From an uncultured Bacilli bacterium (GTDB lineage: Bacteria > Bacillota_I > Bacilli_A > RF39 > UBA660), in contig CATKEA010000103.1 in assembly GCA_949746915.1 (NCBI GenBank), forward strand, positions 1 through 7,124: DNA of 7,124 nt, written 5' to 3'. Both the position numbers and the translations under genes were made by a program. The notes beneath the pieces were generated by a model. It had not been told where the DNA came from and did no database searches. It saw nothing but the letters and a program-made list of their open reading frames with translations. Below, in pieces: positions 1-6,698 of the stretch (positions are counted from its first letter, which is position 1; every line of letters begins with the position of its first letter).

Positions 1-278
1 CAAGTGTAAAATTATATGGAACTAATTTCTTTCCCTCTTCATCACTTATTGGCATTGCTTCAGCCAAATTAATAGCATCAGTATCATCAATCAAAGTTAA
101 ATTCAAACACCCCGTTGTAATGACATTAGTTCCTGTTTGTGTAAATGTTAACTGCCATAAAGCATAACTTGTTCCAATTACTAAAATAGATAGCAAAACG
201 AAAATTAATATTACTATCTTTTTATTATTAAAGTACCCCCCCCCAGGTTGATTTTTCCCTATTTTCCACAATCTTCAT
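1..278 (-). CDS. Secreted/surface protein with SipW-type (TasA/camelysin-like) N-terminus, partial, out of frame at a poly-G tract
   Basis: The start is ATG at 278-276, with AAAGGAG at 295-289 and a 10-nt spacer. In the sequence as given, this frame reads 16 codons (MKIVENREKSTWGGVL) through nine G and stops at TAA 230-228. The -1 frame after the tract is open to the left edge. With eight G the product begins MKIVENREKSTWGGYFNNKK, then a hydrophobic stretch (about residues 21-36), a signal-peptidase-like GTSYA site, and a mature part starting LWQLTFTQTGTN and continuing ITTGCLNLTLIDDTD. A short cytoplasmic tail, a hydrophobic core, a T-S-Y-A site and an early Leu/Thr-rich strand resemble SipW-dependent TasA/camelysin-type exported proteins. 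That assignment is by pattern and is moderate. The gene continues beyond base 1, so its length and C-terminus are unknown. No ATG in the open frame lies upstream of the membrane segment. An unsupported TTG at 271-269 could read through in frame (L-W-K-I-G-K-N-Q-P-G-G-G) but would sit 17 nt from the Shine-Dalgarno. Confidence 0.7.
236..244 (-). repeat. G9 homopolymer (C9 on the + strand), candidate slippage tract
   Basis: Nine consecutive C on the + strand make a run of nine G in the coding direction. It follows codon 11 of the surface-protein gene, just before the hydrophobic segment. In DNA this AT-rich it is the only G/C run of such length in the window. The nine G leave the ATG frame closed. 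Tracts of 8 or 11 G join the ATG frame to the long open frame and differ by one glycine. Poly-G runs of 8-11 in coding regions are the classic substrate of slipped-strand phase variation in other bacteria; their role here is inferred. Confidence 0.75.
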
Positions 279-288
279 AGCTTTATTA

Positions 289-295
289 CTCCTTT
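289..295 (-). promoter_or_regulatory. Ribosome binding site AAAGGAG of the surface-protein gene
   Basis: AAAGGAG lies 10 nt before ATG 278-276. It supports that ATG as the start and argues against the TTG seven bases further in, which would be 17 nt away. This choice decides whether the poly-G tract is read as OFF or ON. Confidence 0.65.
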
Positions 296-307
296 ATCTT
301 TTGTATT

Positions 308-337
308 ATTATATATAAACAGTTAGTAACTAGTCAG
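308..337 (-). promoter_or_regulatory. Sigma-A-type promoter of the surface-protein gene
   Basis: The -10 is a perfect TATAAT (308-313 on the opposite strand), with an 18-nt spacer and a weaker -35, CTGACT, at 332-337. Transcription would start near base 301, giving a leader of roughly 20 nt with the AAAGGAG site. The spacer contains a small dyad (AGTTA-G-TAACT, 321-331) and ACTAGT (329-334), which might be a regulator site, but both are too short to assert. The promoter implies that this gene can be expressed independently of the yihY-like gene upstream. Confidence 0.5.
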
Positions 338-349
338 TGTTTTTATTTT

Positions 350-399
350 GACAATTGCTTTAATCTTTCTTTTTATATACAAAAAAGTAAAAAATTGTC
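350..399. repeat. Imperfect nested inverted repeat in the intergenic region
   Basis: GACAATT (350-356) and AATTGTC (393-399) are perfect complements around a 36-nt loop. The loop contains a second A/T-only pairing, CTTTTT/AAAAAG (roughly 369-386). It follows the stop of the YihY-family gene. It is not a standard terminator: the stem is AT-rich and no T-run follows it on the minus strand. It could be a weak transcript end or chance in AT-rich DNA. Confidence 0.25.
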
Positions 400-404
400 T
401 TTAT

Positions 405-1229
405 CTAATCATTATTCATTTCTTGTCTTGAACTGGCATTTAGAGCCATTCCAAAAACAAAAATATATGCTAATAAATATACCCACATTAAGAGAATTAA
501 AATATTGGAAATACTTCCATAGAACAAATTATACTTAGCAAATTCTGATACATAAAACGAATAAATATCTGATGCAATAATCCAACCGACAGTTGTAAAA
601 ATAGCTCCTGTTGTTGTTGTCTTACTTTTAATTCTTTCATCTGGTGCCATAGTATATAATAATTTCACATTAAAGAAGATTAAAAACATCGATATTGGAT
701 ACTTAAGTAATTGATATGTTAAAGTAATATTATCTCTTATTGACACCGAATTAATAAAACTTCCAATTAAATTTATGATTTTATTACCAAAAGCTGGTAC
801 AAGTAACACAAATATTAAAAGAAATATTAAATTTATGGTCATGATTAGAGCCTTTATTCTACTTGATAAATAATCTTTAGGTTCTATTTTATATAATAGA
901 TTTGATGCTGTAATCATAGAATGGGTTCCATTACTTGCTAAAATAATAGCTGATATATAAAAAATAGAAATATTAACACTTATTCCTTTTCCAGATACAA
1001 TTGGAAGTAATAAATCTAAAGTATCTTTAGGAAGTACTGTTGTTAAAAACTCTTCTATTTCTTTTACTGATATTATCGAAAATGAAGTAGCTAGACTTCC
1101 AAATATTGCTATCAATGGAATAATTGATAATACAAAGAAAAAAGCCAGTTGCCCTGGTAAAATTTGCATTTCTGGCTTTTTAAATGCAGTTAAAGCTTTT
1201 CTTAGGAACTTCTTTAGTTTCTTTTTCAT
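405..1229 (-). CDS. YihY/virulence factor BrkB family inner-membrane protein
   Basis: This 274-aa polytopic membrane protein is close to the family's usual length of about 280-300. A Lys-rich N-terminus is followed by about six membrane segments (near 27-50, 85-106, 126-147, 176-194, 207-226 and 240-265). Family-typical stretches are GQLAFFFVLSIIPLI near residue 26, ASNGTHSMITASN near 98, and the C-terminal block TGAIFTTVGWIIASDIYSFY (207-226) followed by YGSISNILILLMWVYLLAYI (237-256), ending in ALNA. The molecular function is not settled: older 'ribonuclease BN' labels were mistaken, and transport or envelope roles have been proposed. The start is ATG at 1229 with GGTGA at 1240-1236, 6 nt away. 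The gap to the GGDEF gene's stop is only 16 nt, so it is the third gene of an operon with the sensor protein. The stop is TAG at 407-405. Confidence 0.88.
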   Translation of the reverse strand: MKKKLKKFLRKALTAFKKPEMQILPGQLAFFFVLSIIPLIAIFGSLATSFSIISVKEIEEFLTTVLPKDTLDLLLPIVSGKGISVNISIFYISAIILASNGTHSMITASNLLYKIEPKDYLSSRIKALIMTINLIFLLIFVLLVPAFGNKIINLIGSFINSVSIRDNITLTYQLLKYPISMFLIFFNVKLLYTMAPDERIKSKTTTTGAIFTTVGWIIASDIYSFYVSEFAKYNLFYGSISNILILLMWVYLLAYIFVFGMALNASSRQEMNND

Positions 1230-1245
1230 TAAGTTTCACCACTTG

Positions 1246-3282
1246 CTATTTATTATCTTCTTTATTAGTACGCATTTCTAAAGTTGCTTCATTAATCGCA
1301 TCATCTATCGTTTTAATATCATCAACAATCATACTAAAACCAACTGCTGCTCCAAAACCATATGGTAATTCTTTAAACTCTTTAACTAATTTTTTTGAAT
1401 AAGTTTCCATTTGTTTTTCTGTATATCCAACTAAATATACAAGAAACTCATTTCCATCTGTTCTAATTATTTCACTATTTTCAAGTTGAGTATTAACTAG
1501 TGTTGCAGCTGCTTTGATAATTAAATTATCTCCAGCTTCATGTCCATAGTTATCATTTACATATTTGACATTATTTAAATCAATTATAACAATAGCTTGT
1601 GGATATACTTTACTGTTTTCCCAGAATTCCATGTTGACATTTAAGTAGTTACGATTTTTTAGAGAAGTTAAAATATCTGTATATTTACGACGATCTTCTT
1701 TTCTCATAGCGGTTGTCTTTTTCTTATTTTTAATCCATAAAATTACTGCTACAATGATTAAAATTGGTAATAATACTAACCCTAAAACAATTAGATATAA
1801 CTCTTCAAATGTAGTTCTTTCAATTAAAGATACATCAAGTGAGTTTAATCCAGTAATACGATAATTATAGTATGAATTAGTTGACATCATATAATCTAAT
1901 AAATCATAAAAATTATCATTTCCATTTTTCACCATGAATCTATAATCACCACTGATATAACCTTCATAAAGAACTTCATATTTACTAAATTTATTAGTAC
2001 GATAATATTCATATATTTCTTTATCTATAACGATTAAATTGCCATTTGATTTTAGTTTGTCTAATGAAGTAAATTCTTCTATTTTGCTTCTAGAATTTTC
2101 TTTAAAATAGTTAAATAGTATATTGTTATTTAACATATTTACTTTCTCATTTTTTAAACTTTCAAATGTTGTTATTATAGAATTATTTTTTGTTGTACCT
2201 ATAACCACATATTTTTCTACAAATGGTGACATAGTTGCTTTATAACCATTAGTTGTTGATTGAGAAAAATAATCAAAGTACAAATCAATTTCATGATTTC
2301 TAATTCCCTCTTTTAATGAATCTAAATTTTTATATTTTTTTAATTCAAATTTTATTCCAGTTAATCTTTCAATTCTAGCGACATATTCTCCAGCTATTCC
2401 TGCAATATCATAATCAATCTTTGTTTCATACGGAGGATTATCTATGTAACCATAAACATAGTTTTTAGAAAGCATTTCTGCTTTATTTTTATCATTTATA
2501 TTATTTTTCTCAATATAGTAATTTAAATACTGATCATTATATTTATCAACATAGTACTTATTTTTCCAATTTTCAAAGTATTTTTTGATAATTGTATTTA
2601 GTTTTGGATTATCATCAGTTAATGTTAAAACATATCTTTTTGTCATTTCTGTAAAATAGTAATTTATATTTATTTTTTCATTAGAAATAATTTCATCCAA
2701 ATAATATAATCCAGGAATAATAATAATTTCTTCTGTATCATTATTTAAAGCTTCCATTATTTCTTCAATAGAAGCATATGTTGTATATATAACATCTGTT
2801 GCTGTTTTTAAATAATAACTAATTTCCCCAATATCTTCGGTAAATACACCAACTTTTTTATTAGAAAACGAACTTATATCATCATATCTAACTTTATCTT
2901 TTGACAATGCTAAGTAGCCATCTTCTGTTATTAGTAAATCTTTATCACTTAAAGTTACATCATTATTTAATGTTCTTATTCTAAGCGAATTAGTAGATGG
3001 TTTATTTTCTTTTAAATATGGCATTTTGTTAAATTCTAATTTCGTATCACTTTCAAATGATTCAATAAAATCAAATATTACTCCACTACCATTACTTGCT
3101 AAAACTGGGATGTTATTTATAACTTCCAAATCTACTTTTTTATCTTTATTTGATTCAATCCATTTTTTTTCAAGTACTGTTAAGTTAGTTGTATCATCTT
3201 GATAATTTAATAATAAAAGAACTCCTACAAATACCAAAACAGCAATAGCAATTGGAGCTATAATATACATTTTCTTTTTCAT
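1246..3282 (-). CDS. Membrane sensor: tandem substrate-binding-protein-like regions fused to a GGDEF domain
   Basis: A 678-aa protein. Segments: Lys-start membrane anchor (about 5-26); LEKKWIESNK (37-46), typical of the beginning of periplasmic-binding-like sensor domains; a first SBP-like region (about 47-258); a second, better one (about 275-490, with YVYGYIDNPPYE and IAGIAGEYVARIERLTGIKF); a second membrane helix (about 494-517); and a cytoplasmic GGDEF domain (531-678). The GGDEF fold is clear: DILTSLKNRNYL (536-547), DLNNVKYVNDNYGHEAGD with D568, N576, D577, H581 and D585. The signature, however, is R607-T-D-G-N-E-F (DGNEF, 609-613), so position 1 is Asp and position 3, normally Asp/Glu, is Asn. 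The inhibitory RxxD motif is absent at its usual place. The family makes cyclic di-GMP from GTP; activity here is uncertain because of the altered motif. The start ATG overlaps the preceding gene's stop (TAATG), with GGTGA at 3293-3289. There is no EAL, HD-GYP or PilZ partner in this window. Confidence 0.85.
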   Translation of the reverse strand: MKKKMYIIAPIAIAVLVFVGVLLLLNYQDDTTNLTVLEKKWIESNKDKKVDLEVINNIPVLASNGSGVIFDFIESFESDTKLEFNKMPYLKENKPSTNSLRIRTLNNDVTLSDKDLLITEDGYLALSKDKVRYDDISSFSNKKVGVFTEDIGEISYYLKTATDVIYTTYASIEEIMEALNNDTEEIIIIPGLYYLDEIISNEKININYYFTEMTKRYVLTLTDDNPKLNTIIKKYFENWKNKYYVDKYNDQYLNYYIEKNNINDKNKAEMLSKNYVYGYIDNPPYETKIDYDIAGIAGEYVARIERLTGIKFELKKYKNLDSLKEGIRNHEIDLYFDYFSQSTTNGYKATMSPFVEKYVVIGTTKNNSIITTFESLKNEKVNMLNNNILFNYFKENSRSKIEEFTSLDKLKSNGNLIVIDKEIYEYYRTNKFSKYEVLYEGYISGDYRFMVKNGNDNFYDLLDYMMSTNSYYNYRITGLNSLDVSLIERTTFEELYLIVLGLVLLPILIIVAVILWIKNKKKTTAMRKEDRRKYTDILTSLKNRNYLNVNMEFWENSKVYPQAIVIIDLNNVKYVNDNYGHEAGDNLIIKAAATLVNTQLENSEIIRTDGNEFLVYLVGYTEKQMETYSKKLVKEFKELPYGFGAAVGFSMIVDDIKTIDDAINEATLEMRTNKEDNK

Positions 3283-3764
3283 TATTTGTCACCATCGCTA
3301 TCTTTAGTTTCTGTTTTTTCTCTTTCTTTTGTCCAAGACCATTTAGAATTATGTTGTTTATAACCTATCATAGGAAAGTTATTTTCTGCTTCTGATTCTT
3401 TAAAAAGAAAAACTTCAAAGTCATAATAACCAAGCTGACTTTCATTGAAGTAAGTAGACACTTTTTCTCCAATAGCTTTTCCATCAGCTACACTAACATC
3501 AGTATTTAAAGTTATCATAACTTTTATCTGACGCCCTTTTTCAGTAACAGTAGACTTAGATACTTTTTCGTTACTAGCTAAATCTTCTTTTATTTTTTTA
3601 TAAATCTCACTATCAATATTTACTTTTCCATCTAGGCGAGAACCATATAATGCTTTTCCCTCATTTGGAAAGAATAGATTCTTCGCTTGAACAATAACAA
3701 CAAATAGTATTAAAAATAGAACTAAAGCTGTTACTGTAAATTTATTTTTCTTCAAGAAATTCAT
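3282..3764 (-). CDS. Single-pass membrane protein of unknown function, coupled to the GGDEF sensor
   Basis: A 160-aa protein with no family I recognise. A short basic tail (MNFLKKNKF) leads to one hydrophobic helix (about residues 10-26). About 130 residues follow outside the membrane, ending in a very charged tail (KEREKTETKDSDGDK). The outer part looks like a small alpha/beta domain: YGSRLDGKV, then IDSEIYKKIKEDLASNEKV as a helix, then strand-like RQIKVMITLNTDVSV and YYDFEVFLFKES, and a Trp-containing GYKQHNSKWSWTK near the end. There are no cysteines, so it is not a lipoprotein. The start is set at ATG 3764-3762, 8 nt from AAAAGGAG. The longer reading from GTG 3773 would overlap the Shine-Dalgarno itself. 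Its TAA shares a base with the ATG of the GGDEF gene, so the two are probably translated together; an accessory role to the sensor is inference. Confidence 0.75.
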   Translation of the reverse strand: MNFLKKNKFTVTALVLFLILFVVIVQAKNLFFPNEGKALYGSRLDGKVNIDSEIYKKIKEDLASNEKVSKSTVTEKGRQIKVMITLNTDVSVADGKAIGEKVSTYFNESQLGYYDFEVFLFKESEAENNFPMIGYKQHNSKWSWTKEREKTETKDSDGDK

Positions 3765-3772
3765 TTTTTCCA

Positions 3773-3780
3773 CTCCTTTT
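3773..3780 (-). promoter_or_regulatory. Ribosome binding site AAAAGGAG fixing the start of the 160-aa membrane protein
   Basis: AAAAGGAG ends at base 3773, whose G is also the first base of the upstream in-frame GTG. A ribosome cannot use both with normal spacing. From the ATG at 3764 the spacing is 8 nt, as in gatB and gatC, so the ATG is the start. Confidence 0.75.
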
Positions 3781-3803
3781 TATTGTAATTTAATTATACA
3801 ATA
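3781..3803. promoter_or_regulatory. Operator-like dyad TATTGTA-N9-TACAATA over the promoter
   Basis: A perfect 7-bp inverted repeat (3781-3787 and 3797-3803) with an A/T-only 9-nt centre overlaps the -10 box and the expected transcription start. It is not followed by a T-run on the minus strand, so it does not look like a gatB terminator. Its position suits a repressor site, but the regulator is unknown and AT-rich DNA makes such dyads fairly easily. Confidence 0.35.
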
Positions 3804-3821
3804 AGTTCATTAATAACGCAA
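3793..3821 (-). promoter_or_regulatory. Promoter for the 160-aa protein / GGDEF / YihY unit
   Basis: A perfect TATAAT (minus-strand reading of 3793-3798) lies 17 nt from TTGCGT at 3816-3821, a partial -35 match. It sits between the gatB stop and the Shine-Dalgarno of the 160-aa gene and would give a leader of about 20 nt. This suggests that the envelope/signalling genes are separately initiated and not only read through from gatB. No hairpin terminator separates the two units. Confidence 0.55.
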
Positions 3822-3828
3822 AGAAAGT

Positions 3829-5244
3829 TTATCTTTTTTCAATTTCTTCTAATAGAATTTTATTTACTAGAGCTGGATTGGCACTACCTTTTGTTTCTTT
3901 CATTATTTGTCCCATTAAAAATTTTAGAACTCTATCATGGCCATTTTTATATTCTATGATATTAGCCTCATTATTATCTAAAACAGTTGTAACAACTTCT
4001 AATAATGAAGATGTATCACTAATTGTTTCAATATTATTATCTTTGATGATTTCTTCAAATGATTTATTAGTTTCTAATAAATCTACTAAAATATCTTTAA
4101 ATACTTTATTAGGTATTTCACCACTATCTAATTTATTTACTACTGTTTTAAATTTTTCAATAGTTAGTGTTGTTTCTTCGATTGTTTTTCCTGTTTTATT
4201 TAAGTATGCTCTAATATCTCCTAAAAGTAGGTTACTAGCAATTTTTAAATTGATGTTGTTGAAGTTTAGAAGATAATCACTAATCGCTTTATCTTGGATA
4301 ATTTTCTCAATATTAATATCTGAAATATTGTTTTCTCTATAGATTTTTCTTCTAGTATCTGGCATAACTGGAATAGTCGCTTTTGTATCTTCAATAAATT
4401 CATCAGTTAAAACTAAATATGGAATATCAGCTTCTGGAAAATATCTATAATCATTTCCAGATTCTTTAACACGCATTAAAATAGTTTTTTCCGCCTTTTC
4501 ATCAAACCTTCTAGTTTCTTCTTTAATTATTCCACCAGATTCTAGCACTTCTTCTTGACGTTTGGCTTCAACATTTATGGCTAGCCCAACACTACTTATT
4601 GAACCAATATTTTTAGTTTCGGTTCTAATACCAAGATTATCATCTTTACTAATTGAAACATTAACATCACAGCGCATACTTCCTTCTTCCATTTTACAAT
4701 CTGAAACGTTGGCGTAAAATAATATTTCTTTTAATTTTTCTAAATAAGCCATAGCCTCTTCACTTGAAGTCATATCTGGCTTTGTTACTATTTCTATTAA
4801 AGGAACACCTGCTCTATTAAAGTCTAAGTAGCTTTTATCATCTTTATGAATACTTTTGGCTGTATCTTCTTCGATATGGATATCATGAATTCCAATTTGT
4901 TTTTTGATACCATTCACTTCAATTTCAACATAGCCATCTACTCCAATTGGTGTCCTAGCTTGAGTTATTTGGTATCCTTTTGGTAAATCAGGATAGAAAT
5001 AGTTTTTACGATCGAAGTGCATAGTTTTATTAATTTTACAATTAAGTAATAAAGCTGCTTTTAATGCTAATTCAACAGCATATTTATTAACTATAGGAAG
5101 AGTTCCTGGATAGGCTAGATCAATAGCACAAATATTTTTGTTTGCTACCATTTGATAACCATTTGTCGAAGTAGAAAACATTTTTGTATTAGTTTTTAAT
5201 TCACAATGAACTTCAATTCCAATTGTTTTTTTATAATCTGACAT
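3829..5244 (-). CDS. gatB: Aspartyl/glutamyl-tRNA(Asn/Gln) amidotransferase subunit B
   Basis: GatB binds the misacylated Glu-tRNA(Gln) (or Asp-tRNA(Asn)), activates the side chain with ATP, and completes transamidation using ammonia from GatA. The 471 aa are normal for the family (about 475-480). Visible conserved blocks: IGIEVHCEL (8-16, with E11 and H13), YPGTLP (45-50), FDRKNYFYPDLPKGYQITQ (77-95), HIEEDTAK (123-130), DFNRAGVPLIEIVTKPD (141-157, with E151), GSMRCDVNVS (188-197), RTETKNIGSI (207-216) and NDYRYFPEADIP (264-275). E11, H13, E125/E126 and E151 correspond to the metal-site residues described for Staphylococcus GatB, by position. The C-terminal YqeY-like tRNA-binding part (about 325-471) ends in GQIMKETKGSANPALVNKIL. 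The ATG shares a base with the gatA stop (TAATG), with GGAGGT 8 nt upstream (5258-5253). Intact, no anomaly. Confidence 0.98.
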   Translation of the reverse strand: MSDYKKTIGIEVHCELKTNTKMFSTSTNGYQMVANKNICAIDLAYPGTLPIVNKYAVELALKAALLLNCKINKTMHFDRKNYFYPDLPKGYQITQARTPIGVDGYVEIEVNGIKKQIGIHDIHIEEDTAKSIHKDDKSYLDFNRAGVPLIEIVTKPDMTSSEEAMAYLEKLKEILFYANVSDCKMEEGSMRCDVNVSISKDDNLGIRTETKNIGSISSVGLAINVEAKRQEEVLESGGIIKEETRRFDEKAEKTILMRVKESGNDYRYFPEADIPYLVLTDEFIEDTKATIPVMPDTRRKIYRENNISDINIEKIIQDKAISDYLLNFNNINLKIASNLLLGDIRAYLNKTGKTIEETTLTIEKFKTVVNKLDSGEIPNKVFKDILVDLLETNKSFEEIIKDNNIETISDTSSLLEVVTTVLDNNEANIIEYKNGHDRVLKFLMGQIMKETKGSANPALVNKILLEEIEKR

Positions 5245-6698
5245 TATTCTCTACCTCCAGTTGGATTTAAATTTAAGTTTAATTCATTTTCAATAAATGC
5301 TGCTAATTTATATATTTGAGCTTCTTCAAAACTATTACCTATAATATGTAAACCAATTGGAAGATTATTTTTAGAAAATCCAATTGGAACATTAAGTCCT
5401 GGTAATCCTGCCATATTTACTGGTATAACTAAAACATCGTCCATGAAAGTTTGACGTGGATCATCTAATCCCTCTCCTAGTTTATAAGCTGTAGTTGTTG
5501 TTGTTGGTCCAATTATAAGATCATAATTTTTGAAAGTTTCCTTAAAACTTTTTCTCATATCATCTCTTATTGATAAAGCTTTATTGTAATAAACAGTAGC
5601 ATTTTCTCCACTTAGAAGATAACTACCAACCATAATTCTTCTTTTTACTTCTTTACCAAATCCTATAGCACGACTTTTGCGATACAAATCTTCTAAATTC
5701 TCTGGTTTTTCATAGCTATATCCATATCTAATACCATCAAATCTAGCTAGATTACTACTAGCTTCTCCCATAGCAATTATTTGATATAGTGTTACTGCAT
5801 TATCTAGATATTTTATATCTACATATTCTACTATTGCACCATTATTTTTCAAAATTTCTATTGTTTGTTCGACATTTTCTTTAGTTTCTTTATCAATTAT
5901 GTCACTTAAAAAGTAATTTGGTACAGCAATTTTCATACCTTTTATATCTTCACCAATAAATCTAGTAAAATCTTCTTCTTCTTTTTCAGATGAAGTTAAA
6001 TCATGTTCATCGCTTCCTACTAAGATATTAAGTAATAGAGCATTATCATATACATTAGTTGTCATTGGTCCAATTTGATCAAGACTTGAAGCGAATGCTA
6101 CTAATCCATATCTAGATATTCTTCCATAGGTTGGCTTCATCCCAACAATTCCACAATATGAAGCTGGTTGTCTTATTGATCCACCAGTATCACTACCAAG
6201 AGCAAATGGTACAAGTCTTGCTGATACACAAGAAGCAGATCCACCAGAAGATCCTCCTGCTATCATATTTCTATTCCATGGATTGTGGGGAGATTTAAAG
6301 TAACTTGTTTGGCTAGTTGATCCCATGGCAAATTCATCCATATTCGTTTTACCTATGATAATCATATTTTTAGCTTTGATTTTTTTTATGACTGTTGCAT
6401 CATATGTAGGAATAAAGTTTTCTAACATTTTTGAGGCACAAGTTGTTCTAAGGGATTCAGTCATTATATTATCTTTTATAGCAATAGGAATACCAAAAAG
6501 AAGATTATCTACCTTTTTATTTTCTAATTCTTGAGCTTTACGAATAGCATTTTCTTTATCTAAAGTTATAAAACAATTTAAATCAATATTATTTTCAATT
6601 CTTTCAAAAGCTTCTTCAACTAAATCTAAAGGCTTGATTGTTTTATTTTTTAATAAATTATTTATCTCTTTAATACTTAAATCTAAATATTTACTCAT
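5244..6698 (-). CDS. gatA: Glutamyl-tRNA(Gln) amidotransferase subunit A
   Basis: GatA is the amidase subunit that hydrolyses glutamine and passes ammonia to GatB. It has 484 aa, the usual length. The amidase-signature catalytic triad is complete: K75 in FGIPIAIKDN, the cis-Ser S150 in AGGSSGGSA, and nucleophile S174 in GSDTGGSIRQPA. The spacing of 75 and 24 residues is the same as the K79/S154/S178 reported for Staphylococcus GatA. Other family stretches are GIVGMKPTYGRISRYGLVAF (183-202), SSLDQIGPM (204-212), and the C-terminal NMAGLPGLNVPIGF and GLHIIG. The start is ATG 6698 with GGTGA 6 nt upstream (6709-6705). The gene overlaps the end of gatC by 8 bases and is translationally coupled with gatB. 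An organism with this complex probably makes Gln-tRNA indirectly; whether Asn-tRNA also depends on it cannot be seen here. Confidence 0.98.
   Translation of the reverse strand: MSKYLDLSIKEINNLLKNKTIKPLDLVEEAFERIENNIDLNCFITLDKENAIRKAQELENKKVDNLLFGIPIAIKDNIMTESLRTTCASKMLENFIPTYDATVIKKIKAKNMIIIGKTNMDEFAMGSTSQTSYFKSPHNPWNRNMIAGGSSGGSASCVSARLVPFALGSDTGGSIRQPASYCGIVGMKPTYGRISRYGLVAFASSLDQIGPMTTNVYDNALLLNILVGSDEHDLTSSEKEEEDFTRFIGEDIKGMKIAVPNYFLSDIIDKETKENVEQTIEILKNNGAIVEYVDIKYLDNAVTLYQIIAMGEASSNLARFDGIRYGYSYEKPENLEDLYRKSRAIGFGKEVKRRIMVGSYLLSGENATVYYNKALSIRDDMRKSFKETFKNYDLIIGPTTTTTAYKLGEGLDDPRQTFMDDVLVIPVNMAGLPGLNVPIGFSKNNLPIGLHIIGNSFEEAQIYKLAAFIENELNLNLNPTGGRE

Noticed and set aside
350..399. Intergenic inverted repeat as terminator of the yihY-like gene
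   Set aside because: The stem is AT-rich, the loop is long and there is no T-run on the minus strand after it. Listed only as a weak repeat.
1184..1402. 72-codon plus-strand open frame
   Set aside because: It is opposite the start of the yihY-like gene and the C-terminus of the GGDEF gene, both strongly supported. It has no Shine-Dalgarno and no plausible domain.
3163..3170. A8 run (T8 on the + strand) early in the GGDEF gene as a second slippage tract
   Set aside because: It is simply GAA-AAA-AAA-T in an AT-rich Lys-rich stretch. The gene is in frame, and A/T runs of this size are expected by chance here.
3878..4276. 132-codon plus-strand open frame, hydrophobic-looking
   Set aside because: It is a shadow of the gatB C-terminal region; AT-rich antisense frames readily give Leu/Ile/Ser-rich pseudo-membrane sequences.
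6325..6534. 69-codon plus-strand open frame inside gatA
   Set aside because: It is antisense to conserved gatA sequence and has no initiation signal.
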